A stretch of DNA of 64,000 nt from Actinospineispora spinosispora DSM 44797 (GTDB lineage Bacteria; Actinomycetota; Actinomycetes; Mycobacteriales; Pseudonocardiaceae), in the NCBI RefSeq assembly GCF_000429025.1, contig NZ_AUBB01000032.1, forward strand, positions 1 to 64,000, in the 5' to 3' direction. The translations under genes were made by a program, and so were the position numbers. The notes below the pieces were generated by a model that had not been told where the DNA came from, searched no databases, and saw nothing but the letters and a program-made list of their open reading frames with translations. Of this stretch, positions 7,259 through 19,200 are shown piece by piece (position 1 is the stretch's first letter; every line of letters begins with the position of its first letter).

Positions 7259-10200
7259 ATGATGATCGTGGCCACAGCAGACAGGCGGTGCACCAGCACC
7301 GTCGTGTCGCTGTTGTCGCGATTCACGTTCAGTGCAATTGTCGCCGCGGTCGGACTGGTCTGGATCGCGCTGACCGCGATCTCGACCAATGCCGAGTCGG
7401 AAAACCGGTCACCTATTGTTCACGTGGCATTCAACCGGCCTGTGTTGAACGCCGACACCGGATTCGGGACCGACGGCTCGGCCGACGCGGGCCTGACCGA
7501 CTGGTGGGGCACCGCCGGCGGTGGATCGGCTCGCGGCTCCGCCACGGTCTCCGGCGGACAGCTCGACGCCGACGGCTCGGAGGACCAGCTGCCGACCTGG
7601 ACGGCCACCACCCGGGGACGTTCGAACGGCGGCGAGCAGAGCGCACCGGCCTCCACGGTCGGCTCGTCGATCGACTCGCTCGCCGGTTCGATCCTCGGTG
7701 AGGTTCAGAACTTCGCCGCCGGGATCGTCCGGCGGACCGCGGCCACGGTGACCGAGGCAACCGGATCGGACGGCGACCCGGCCGAGGCTCTTCCCAGCCC
7801 GGTCGGCCACGCACCGGGCGCGATCCGGCGGCCGGCGGCCACGGCAGGCGGACCCACCGGCCTCGCCGCCGAGCCGGAGAGCCGGGGTCTGCTGGACTGG
7901 CTGCACGGTCTGCTGGGCGGGTTGCTCGGCGGCTCGGGTTCCGGAACGGGCGCCTCGAACCAGCCCGGTGTCTCGAACCAGGCCGGCGCCGTGACTCATC
8001 TGTCCGGTCGGCTCGACGATCTGTTCGGGATGATCGGCCAGGGGCTCACCGAGCTGGGCTCGGTCCTGCGACAGCTGGGCGGTTCGAACAACCAGCCCGC
8101 CGCGTCGCCCGCGCGGCCGACCGGTTCGTCGCAGAACAGCCGGCCCGAGGCCCCCGATGTGGAGGAGCTGGGTCAGCGGATCACCTCGGTGGTCCAGAAC
8201 TGGCTCGCGCACGACGGTGCCGGTGGCGGCCTGCCGGACGGCGGCCGGATCGAGAAGGCGGCGTCGCGGTTCTCCGCGCGGCTGTCCTCGCTGGTCGACG
8301 ATTTCGTAGCCGACGTCGCCGGAAGGGTCGGTGGCCAGCAGGGCGCCGGATCGGCCCGGCGCGTACAGACCGAGGCGCCCGATGCGGAGGAGCTGGGTCA
8401 GCGGATTTCCTCGGTCGTCCACGACTGGGCCGGACAGCACAGCACGGCGCGGCGCGACCCCTCGTCGTCCGAGGACGCGGAGCAGCTGACCGACCGGATC
8501 GCTGAGCCGAGGCGGACGGCGTCGAACACTCCGACCCGGAGCCTTCCCGCCGACCTGACGGGCCCGGGAGTGGACGAGCTGTTCTCCTCGGTGGTGGACA
8601 TGGTCTCCGGCGTGGTGTCCACCGTCGGCGGCCGCGCCGCCGGGGAGCGAACGCATCAGGCGCTGTCCCACGTGGCCGATCAGGTCGAGACGGCGCTGGT
8701 GCGCGGCGCGGCGCTGGGCCGTGACGCGGGAGCGACGGGTTCGGGCCGCGACGGACAGCAGCCGGTCATGGCCGAGGGCCGGTCCCAGCTCGCGGGTCAT
8801 CCCGGGCGGGGTGACCGTGGACCTGTGGACGGCGCGATCGCCGATGCGCGTGCCGTTCTCGGCTGCGGCGTCGACCGGGGTGTCCGCTGCGCGGACCCCG
8901 ACAAGACGGCGTCGACCGTCCTCGCCGCGCTGCGTGGCCGAGGCCCACCGCACGGGACGGGCGATCACGACAGCGACAACAGCCGGAACGGTAGTGCGGG
9001 TGATCGGGCCGATCGGGCCATCGCGGGGCTCACCTCGCGGATCACCTCGGTAGTGAACGACTTCCTCTCGGAGCTCGCGGGCACCGACCGTGCGGGTCAG
9101 AGCTCGAGCGGATCGGTCTCACGGGCCGGTGGCTCTGGCAGCTCCTCGCGCAACGCGCCGGATCTGGGCGAGCAGATCAGCTCGCTGGTGCAGGACTGGC
9201 TGGCTGGCAACGGCTTCTCGAACAAGGGTCCGGCGTCGGGCGGTTCGAGTGACGGCTCCGGTACGACCGCGAGCCCCGTCCAGCAGCTGGTCTCCTCCAT
9301 CCTCGACCTGGTGTCGCGGTTCGTGCGGAGCACGGTGTCCCAGGCGGGCCAGTCGCAGGGCGCGAGCGAGCAGCCCGGCCAGGGCGGCGGCAAGCAGATC
9401 TGTGGCGTGGCGTGCACGGCGGGCGAACCGAACTCGTCGGCGTTCCAGTCCTCGCTCGACCAGCGCCAGGCCCCGGACCTGCTGCCGGACGGGTCGACCG
9501 ACGACCCGTACCGGCTGGCCTCGTGGTGGGGCCCGATCGACTCGCCGACGGCGGCCAACCAGGCCCTCGACGACCGGCTCGCGGCGGTGAAGGGCGAGCA
9601 GTCCCTGACCGAGGCGCAGGCGAAGGTCAAGGCCGGGACGATGACCCAGGCCGACTACGACAAGGCCGCCGCCGACCACGCCGCCCTGGTGAAGAAGGCC
9701 GACGACGAGGCCGCGCAGCTGTCGCCCTACACCAGCGGGCTGATCACCGATGTCGTCTCCGGCCAGCGGGGGCTGGCCAAGGGCCAGGCGACCCTGGACG
9801 CGGAGAAGGCCCAGGTCGCCGCCGGCACGCTGGACCAGGCGACCTACGACCAGCACGTGGCGGCGTTCCAGGAGCAGACGCGCCAGGTGAACTCACGGAC
9901 CTCCGCGCTGGCCTATGCCACCGGCCACGATCCGACGACCGGCCTGCCGAACGACGGGTCCGGTTCGACGGCGGGCTGCGGCGCGAGTGGTGCGTTCACC
10001 ACCTGCACGACCTCGGCTCCCGGCCAGGCCTCCGGCTGGTACGACCGTTCCGACCAGGACTACTGCATGGGCCTGACCGGGGTGTCCGGGTGCAGCGCCT
10101 CATCGGGCACCGGGGAGCAGACCGCCGCCGCGTCCTGCGCGGTCACCGGTGGCTGCACGACCGCGGTCGTGAACGGCACGCAGTCCGCCACGACCTCCTG

Positions 10201-13200
10201 TGGCGCCGGGGACTGCAACACCAACTCCCGCGCGACCGAGGACGAGGCGTCGACGTTGTGCCAGGCCAAGGGCGGCTGCACGGTCACCTCGACGACCCCG
10301 ACTTCGGAGACCGCGGGGGACAAGTCGGAGTCGACGGGCACCTGCGTCGGCAACTGCGCGATGGACACCGACACCGACCGCCGCGCCGCCTACGTGACCT
10401 GCCGCGCCGACGCGGGCTCCTGTGACACGAACTCGACCGGCCACACCCACACGGCCCCGACCAGCTCGACCGACCTGCCGGCCGACAAGCCGGCGACCGC
10501 CGCTGGGGACGCGACGGGCGCGGCGCACTGCGTCACGAAGACCGGCGAGTGCACCACCAGCTCCAGCGCCACAGCCTCCCTCGTGAGTGTTGAGGATGGC
10601 TATGGCCACACTCACCACTCACGAGCTGAGGACGGCCCGCAGGCGAGGGCCGGCGCCCAGTGCGGGCAGGGCGCGACCGGGTGCACCGGCGGGACGAACA
10701 CGGACACCACCACCAACGGCTCACACACCACGGCCCTGCCACTCACCCCCACCCCGGTTCCCGATGACACGAATGTGGCTTTGGGGACGTTGAACGTCCC
10801 TAAAGCCACATTCGTGCCAGCGGGGGCGGCGGGTGGTGCGGTGGAGACGACCGAGGTCAAGCGGGCCGGCAGCGGGCAGACCACGTGCACCGTCAGCGGG
10901 GGTGGCTGTGAGAGCCAGTCCGGTTCGGACGGCGTCTCGGCCAGTGGAGCCTCGGTGGCCGTCACCTGCGAGCCCGGCCAGGTCGGCTGCACCGGCAACG
11001 GCTCGTCGAAGACCTCCTCCACCGGTGCCGGTGACGTGACCGTCGACCCGCTCACCGGCAAGGCCACCCCGGCGGCGGCGAAGACCTCGACCGGATCCTC
11101 GACCTGCACCGCGACCGCCACCGATTGCCAGGCGCAGTCGAACTCGGCGACTCGGTTCACCGAGCCCACCGTCGACTACACGACGGACAAACCGGTCGTC
11201 ACCGGTGGTCTGGAGAGCACCTCGGACGCCTCCGGGAAGGTGAGCTGCCCCGAGGGTTCGAGGTCCTGCTCGGGTGCGGTCACCTCGGAGGCGACCGGCT
11301 CGGACGCGGCGGTGGACAACGGCCGCGCCAAGTCGAGCAGCGGTTCGGGTGACTGCCAGGTCAACGGCGGGGCGTGCGACGCGGCCACCGATTCCCAGGC
11401 CTCCTCCGGTCCCGGTCTCACCTTGCCAGGCCAGAAGGCGGCGGCCACCGGCCCGTCGGCCATCTCCACCTCCCAGGCCGCCGTCCACTGCACCGAAGGA
11501 GCGAACTGCTCGGGCACCGCGAACTCGACCGCGACCAGCAACGACCCGGCGACGGGGCAGCCGCGCACCACCACCGGCACCGCCTCGTGCACCGCCGGCG
11601 GAGGCGCCTGTGACCCCCAGACTGTGTCGGTCGCCTCCACCGGCCCCGGTGCCACCGACTACCTGGCCGGGGATCACCCCACCGGCAAGGCCACGACCGG
11701 CCCCTCGGCCGCCTCGGCCTCCGGCGCGGCGCTGCGCTGCGGGCAGAACGAGTGCACCGGCAAGGTCACCAGCTCCGCGACCGGCACCGACCCCAACATC
11801 TCGAAGGACCCGCGCGGCTCCACCGGCACCGGGGACTGCCAGGGCGCGACCGGCGGCTGCACCGCGGTCACCAACTCCGGCGCCTCCGCCGGACCGGACG
11901 CCTCCACGATCGCACCCCTGGTCGACACACCCTCGACCCAGAACGCCACCACCACCTCCCAGCAGACCGGCACCCAGCAGCAGGCCACCCAGAGCGGCGA
12001 CACCGACACCCCCACCGGCGGCGGGCAGAGCCAGCAGCAGCCGGCCACCCCACCCGCCGGTTCCCCGGGCGCCGGCGCCAACGTCGCCCCGACCGTCCCC
12101 GGCGCGTCCAGCTGGTCCAACGCCTCCGCCACCCTCGACTGCCAGGCCGGCACGACCGGCTGCGCGGGCAGCGTCCACTCGACCGCGGTCGGCTCGGACG
12201 GCCCGAAGACCGTCAACGGCGAGACGGGCTCCCGAGGGCCCCCGAGCGGAGACGCCTCCACCACCGCAACCTGCACGAACAGCACCGAATGCCAGGCGAC
12301 CTCACGGTCCACCGTCGCAACCGGTCAGGTCGTCGCCGACACGATCGCGCTGACCAACCAGACCGCCGCCACCCAGGCAGCACAGCAGGCCGACGACGCC
12401 GAGCAGGCAGCCCAGCAGGCGCGACAGATCGCCGCCGCTGCGGGCGCCACCGCCGCACAGCGCACGGCCACGACAGACGCCGAGACCACCGCGAAGCAGG
12501 CCCGCGACACCGCCACCCAGGCCGCCGACGTCGCGGCCAAGCCGGTCACCGACGCCCCCGCCACCTGGTCCGAGTCCTCCGCCGCCGGCCAGTGCACCGG
12601 CCCGGGCTGCACCGCGACCGTCACCGGCGCCACCCAGGGACTCCCGGGCAGGTCGAACTCCACCGCCACCTGCACCGCCACCAGCGAAGGCTGCGGCGCG
12701 ACCGCGTCGGCCACCGCACTGACCCGCGCCGCCACCGACAAGACCCCGGCCGAGGGCGAGGGGCGGACCGAGTCGGGCGTCCTGTGCCCCGACGCCGGCT
12801 GCGCGGCCGCGTCCTCGAAGACCGAGGCCGGTTCGTCGACCGTCACCAGCAACTCCACAGCGACCTGCACACCCGGCGCCCCGTGCCAGGCGGGCACGGA
12901 CGGCGCGACCGCGACCGACTACGCCGAAACCGGCGTCACCTGCCCGGACACCGGCTGCGCCGAGGCATCCTCGAAGACCGACGTGGCAGGCACCGCCACC
13001 GCCCACGCCACCGCGACCTGCGCGCCGGGCACCCCCTGCCAGGCCAGCACGAACGGCGCGGCCGCGAAGGACTACGCCCAGACCAGCGCCGTCTGCGCCG
13101 GCACCGGCTGCACGACCCACACCGACGGCGCCGCCACCAGCGCGAGCAAGGCGGACGACACCACCAGGGGCGCCACCAACAAGGCCACCTCGACCACCGA

Positions 13201-16200
13201 CTGCACCGCCGCGAAGGACGGCCAGTGCGCCGGGCAGAGCATGGTCGGCGCGAGCGAACAGCTCGGCGCGCGAGCCGGTGCGAGCTGCGCGGCAAGCGAA
13301 GGATCGACCTGCTCGTACGCCTACCGCGCCGAGAGCCACGCCTCGGCCAGCGGCGCGGACGCCGACGCGGTCGGCCACAAGGAGGGCACGACCGGCGGCG
13401 GCGAGGCCGCGACGTTCGCGATGGCCGCCGGTGACAAGACCTCCGCCCAGGCCATGGCCTCCTGCTCCGGTAGCGACGGCAGCAGCTGCAGCTACCACTA
13501 CGAAGCCACCCGCGACGCCCACGCCCGCGACCGGAGCACCGGGTCGTTCGCCGACGCGCACGCACACGGCGTCGGCGGCGGCGAGATGGGCGGCGGCGGG
13601 GTCGCGGTGTCCGCGACCGCGATGGCGAAGGGCAACCAGGCCTCGGCGTCCGCGTCCTGCACCGGGCAGGCGAACTGCGCGGGCACCCGGTTCGTCGCCG
13701 AGGCGCACGACAAGGCCCGCGGCGGCGTCGCACCGACCTGGGACGCCCCCGGCGGCTACAACGACGCCACCAAGTGGGGCCGCTGCTCCGGCACGAACGG
13801 CGGCTGCGGCGTCATGGCGCAGGCGATCCCCGGCGACCCGAGCGGCGGCCGCGCGGTGTGCAGCGGCGACTGCGGCAACTTCACCCAGGGCGGCTCCAAC
13901 ACGTTCACCGCGACCGTCCCGTCGCTCAAGGCGCAGGCAGAGGCACGGGCGCGGGCCCAGGCGGAGGCGGCGCGCAACAGCAAACCCATCCCGATCGACA
14001 AGCTCGGGCCGAACCAGCGCGGCGTCGAAGGGGTCGACAAGGACGGCAATCGGACGCTCAAGGTCAAACCGGAAGGTGGCGCGGTCCAGTCCTGCACGGT
14101 CGGCGTCGACTGCCAGGGCACGAACAAGGACAGCCTGAGCACCCCGGGCGGGGAGACCATCACCTACGGCGACAACCACTTCAACGGCGCCGTACCGGTC
14201 ACCCCGGGTTCGACCAAGCAGGACAAGGTCCAAGGCTCGCAGGGCATCTCCGCCTACCGCGACGACAAGGGCAACGGCGCCTACTCGGTCACCGGCGACG
14301 GCTCGGTCTACGACGGGGTGTCCGGCTCGACCATCACCTACCACGACTCGCGCCCGGTCCCGACGATCGGCAGCGCGCCCTCCGCGCCGTCGGCGAACAA
14401 CGGCCGGTTCGCCAACCTGGAGGGCTCCCCGTTCACCACCACCTGCGCGGGCGGCTGCGTCGGTGACCTGAAGAGCCCCGACATCGGCGCGGGCACCTGG
14501 AGCGACCACGTCGACCTGGCCGGCTCCCCGGGTGTGCTGATCGGCCGCGACGGCGTCGGCAACGCCGCGACCCTCGACTTCACCGGCAAGGGCGAGGTCA
14601 CCACCGCGGAGAAGGACGTCATCAAGGCCAACGGTGACGGGATCGACGCGAACCGCACCTTCATCACGACCCGCGATGCGTTCGGCGGGCAGGGCGTGTT
14701 CAACGTCAGCGACGACCAGACCGGCAGCATCCACCTGGCCAAGGAGAACTACACCCTGGTCAAGAGCAAGGGCGCCGGCGGTGTGCCCGCGATGCTGCAG
14801 ACCTACGGCGTCAAGGACGCGGCGAACCTCAGCGCCACCACACCGGACGGCGACGGAAACGGCGGCCTGCTCGGCTGCGTCGGCGCGTGCGAGCTGACCC
14901 GGCCGGACGGCATGAAACAGGCCAACCCGAACGGCCTGTCCGCGGACGACCTGGCGAAGCCCGGCGCCAACCGCACCTGCGCGAACTGCGTCGTCGTCGA
15001 ACCGATCGCCAAGCTGGGGCAGAAGCCCGACCACACCGGCGGCATCACCAACCTCGCCGACGGCACTGTGCACTGGACCGACCCGTACGGCAACACCCAG
15101 CAGTGCGACGACAAGACCTGCCACATCGGGATGGTCTACGGCGAGGGCGGCGGCGTCACCTGCACCGGTAAGAACTGCTCCGGTACGAACGTCGTCGGTC
15201 AGACGATGAAGGGCGAGGGCTGGCTGCTCTACCCGACGACCGACGGCCACGGGAAGATCACCGGCAACGAGGGCATGGCCTGCCGGGCGGGTGCCGGCAA
15301 GTGCGAGACCAACCTCGCCGCGGACAAGCAGCTGCGCTGGCAGGGCGACCCCAGCCCGTCGATGATGCTGGTCACCGACCCCACCTACACGCGGCCCTCA
15401 CTGAACAACGCGCTGGACCGGGAGATCGCCAACCGTCTCGGCCTCGACCCGAACGCGGCCCTGCCGCCGCTCACCGCGTCCGACCGCGCGGCGCTGACCG
15501 ACGACGAGCGCAAGCGCTACGACGCGAGCCTGCCCCCGCTGACCCAGGAGCAGAAGGACGAGGCCGTCCTGATGAGCGGCGTCGAGCAGAGCAAGCGCCA
15601 GCGGCTGCTCGGCCAGCTCGAAGGTGAGCTCAGCGGCACCGACCTGCAGAGCACCCTCGACGTCATCGCCAAGGCCAACGCGGGCGGGCTCACCGACGCC
15701 GAGCGCGCCGCGTTGGAGCCGCAGCTGACGAAGCTGGAGCAGGCGAGCGCGACCGGCAAGGAGCTGGCCGACGCGCACCGCTTCGTCGACGGCATCGACC
15801 GCGCCACCTACCTCCCGCCGACGATCGCCGACATCAACGCGAAGCTCGCCGCCGACCCCGGACTGGTGGACAAGCTCGCCGGACCGACACCCAGCGCGAA
15901 CACCGGACCGCCGCGCAGCTTCGAGCAGATGCTGCTCCCGCCGACCGAGCAGCCTGCGCCGCAGCCGTCCGACCCGGTGACCGACGAGCTGGCGAAGATC
16001 GGCGACACCCCGGCCGCGAAGCTCAAGAGGGCCCGGGACAACGCCGCGAAGATCATGGGGATCGACCCTGATGCGGACCCGAACGCGCCGCGTCAGCCGA
16101 TGACCGCCGAGCAGGCCAAGCAGTCGGCGAACGTCACCGCCGACCTGAGCATGATCCCGCGTGAACGCGCCCAGGCGGCGAAGAACGCCGAGCTGGACCG

Positions 16201-19200
16201 CCGTCGTCCCGCGCTGGAGAACGGGGACGCATCCCAGGAGCAGATCGACGCGTTCAACCACGACGTGGAGGCGGTCAACGCCGAGAGCAAGGCACTGCAG
16301 GGCATCCAGGCGCGGATCAACCAGAACACCCCGGCGCCCGGCTCCGACGAGGCGCGCAAGGCGGCGCAGCGTCGCTCGCTGGACCTGGTGTTCGCCCAGT
16401 ACTCCGGCGACCAGGGCTTCTACCAGCGCCTGAACAACGCGAACACCGACCTGAGCAGGGTCACCACACTCGCCGACGCGATGGACTCCTCCGGCGACCG
16501 CAACCAGGTCGAGGTGGCCAAGACGCTGCACGGCTTCGGCGATGCGACCCTCACCCGCTACAACGCCATCGCCGGTGGACCCCGGTCGCAGGACAACAAG
16601 CTGGGCAGCGGCCAGTGGGTGACCGTCCAGGGCGAGCAGCACCCGGTGTGGCTGAACCTGCCCTCGACCGGGCGCGCCGACGTCGTCTACGCGCTGAACG
16701 CCGCGACCCGGCTGCCCACCTACGCCTCCGACCTGCACGTGTTCGGCGACAAGAGCCTGCTGCCGATCAAGAAGACGAAGGACGGCCCGGAGACCTCCTA
16801 CTGGGACACGCTGTCGCCGGACGAGAAGGCCAACATCGCGGCGTACCACACGGCGGAGCAGTGGGAGGGCCCGCAGCTGTCCAAGCTGGACCAGATCAAG
16901 GCGCTCAAGACCGGGATCAAGGATTCCGACATCCACAGCGAGGGCGACCGGCGCAAGCGCGACGAGATGTTCGCCGGCTGGTTCGGCGAGAGCCGCGACC
17001 ACCCCGACGGCTGGCGCGATTGGACCTACTACCTGCGCGGCGACCAGAAGAGCGCGGCCGAGGACGCGTTCAACGACGGCAAACCGAACGTCGTGATGAA
17101 CGCGCTGGACAAACTCGGTGACGGCATCACCGCGGTGCACGACTTCTTCGCCTACGACATGCCGGACTGGACCTACGTCGGCGGCAAGGCACCGGACCGC
17201 GACAGCTGGTCCAGCAAGATCGACGACGGCATCGTGCACGCCGTCGCCTACGCGCCGAAGGGCGCCGCGCACCTGGTCGGCGCGCTCGGCGTGGAGCTGT
17301 TCAACGACGTCAAGTACGACCCGGACCTCGGCTGGGCGGACGCTCCGGGTCGGCTGAAGGACGAGTCGTGGGCGGAGTACCAGAACCGCGTCTACCCGTT
17401 CACCGGCATGTTCGCCAAGGCCGGCCAGGACACCTGGAACCGGTGGAAGCCGGTGTTCACCGACGGCGACTGGAACACCGTCAAGCACGGCGACTGGCAC
17501 CAGGGCCTGTACAGCGGCTACGCCGAGGACCCGGTCGGCACGCTCATGGCGGACCTGACGATCCCGTCGCTGCCCCTCGCGGGCGCGGGCGCGATCCTGA
17601 AGATCGGCGGCGCGGCGGCGAAGGCGGGCGCGCTGGCGTCCACCGGGATGCGCGCTGGGATGCTGCGCGTCGCGGGGGAGGCGATGACCTGGTCCGGGCG
17701 GGCCGCGTCGCTGCCGATGCAGATCGTCGCGGCGCCCTACCGGCTGTGGGGCGGGGTCGGGCGGCTCACCTCGGCGGGTGTCGGCAGGGCGCTGCCGCCG
17801 CTGGCCGAGCTGGCCCGTTCGGGCGGCGGCCGGCTGACCGGCTACGCCACCGACGCCGCGGCGGCCGGTTCGCCCGGTCTCGCCGGGGCACTGGCCGGGG
17901 CGGGCCGGGCGCTCGGCGGCACCGGCCGGGTCGCCGAGGCGTCCGCGCCGTACTTCTCGATCATCGGCAGGGCCGGGCTGATCGGTCTGGTGAAGATTCC
18001 GAGGGCGTACGCGACGCTCGGCATCGACCGCGACGCGACCCCGGCGCAGATCCGGGCCGCGCGGATGCGCGCGCAGTTCGCGGCCGACGGGATGGACCTC
18101 TACGCCGCGAGCCGGACGGGCAAGGTCAGCCCGGCCTACCACCAGTGGCTCGCCGACGGCGCTCGCGCGACCGGCGAACGCGCCTACCAGACGGTGCTGC
18201 GCGACCGCGCCGGCCAGGTCCGCACCGAGATGCGCCTCGACCGCGTGCGCGACGTCCTGAGCAGGTTCTCCGCCGACGCCCAGCAGTCCCGCCGCACCCA
18301 GCTCACCGACGCAGCCACCCAGGCCCGCGCCTCCCGCTCCGCCCCCACCGGCACGAATGTGGCTTTAGGGACGTCCAACGTCCCTAAAGCCACATTCGTG
18401 CCACGGGAGGGGGACGGGCCGGCGCTGCGGGAGGGGTTGGACGGCGAGCTGCCGGCCGGGTCGACGCGGCCGGTCGTCGTGCACGAGGTCGCGGCGCGGT
18501 TGAGCGCGCAGCTGGGGCGGACCGTCACCGCGGACGAGGTGGCCGCCACGCTGCGCGCCGATCCGGGTGTGCGGGTGTACGAGTACCAGGGCCAGACCTA
18601 CGCGCGCCGCGCCCCGGAGCAGGTCACCACCTCCAGCACCGAGCAGCAGGCCCCGACGTCGAGCACGAGCACCGGCGACGGCCCCGCCGCGAGCCTGCCG
18701 GAGAGCGGCGGACACCCGGGCCAGACCCCGCCGAGCCATCAGGCTGCGGAGACCCCGCCGGTCCCGGGAAGCGGACATCCGACACCCAGGCCCGCCGACC
18801 CGACCGACCCGGCACCCCCGCCCGGCTCCTCGGTGAATCAGCGCGGCACCGGTAGCGGCGACGGCTCAGGCACCCCGCCGCACGAGAACCGGCCACCGTC
18901 CGGCGCGCAGCCGGGCGAGCACACCCCCGGCGCGACCAGCGGTTCACAGGCAACGCCTCCGCCGCACGGCAAAACCGAGTCCGGCACGGATCCCCCGTCG
19001 AAGCCCACTGATCCTCACCAGCCGGACAACGGCAAGGTGCAGACGGGCGAGCCCGAGCAGTGGCGCGACACGCAACAGCAGTACGCGCACCTGATCGACC
19101 AGGCGATGGCCCGGGAGCTGCTGACCGGTCGGGCACTCCAGACCGACCCGACGGCGGACATCACGGCCCTGCGTGACCTGGCCGGACGCGTTCAGCGCGG

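Larger units (their letters stand above)
9970..13930 (+). other. Cysteine-pair repeat region of giant protein B
   Basis: About 1320 residues built of short repeats with cysteines in pairs (C-x3-6-C, often CxxGxC or GxGxC), separated by 10-30 Ser/Thr/Ala/Gly residues. Example: SCAVTGGC then SCGAGDC then LCQAKGGC. Even numbers and regular spacing suggest disulfides formed outside the membrane. The same repeats in the same order, including an inserted Ala/Gln-rich helix after VVAD, occur in giant protein C. Confidence 0.8.

Noticed and set aside
12302..15250. A 982-codon minus-strand frame (and similar ones at 7409-8968, 10721-12178, 19340-21169)
   Set aside because: All are antisense shadows of giant gene B without recognisable domains.
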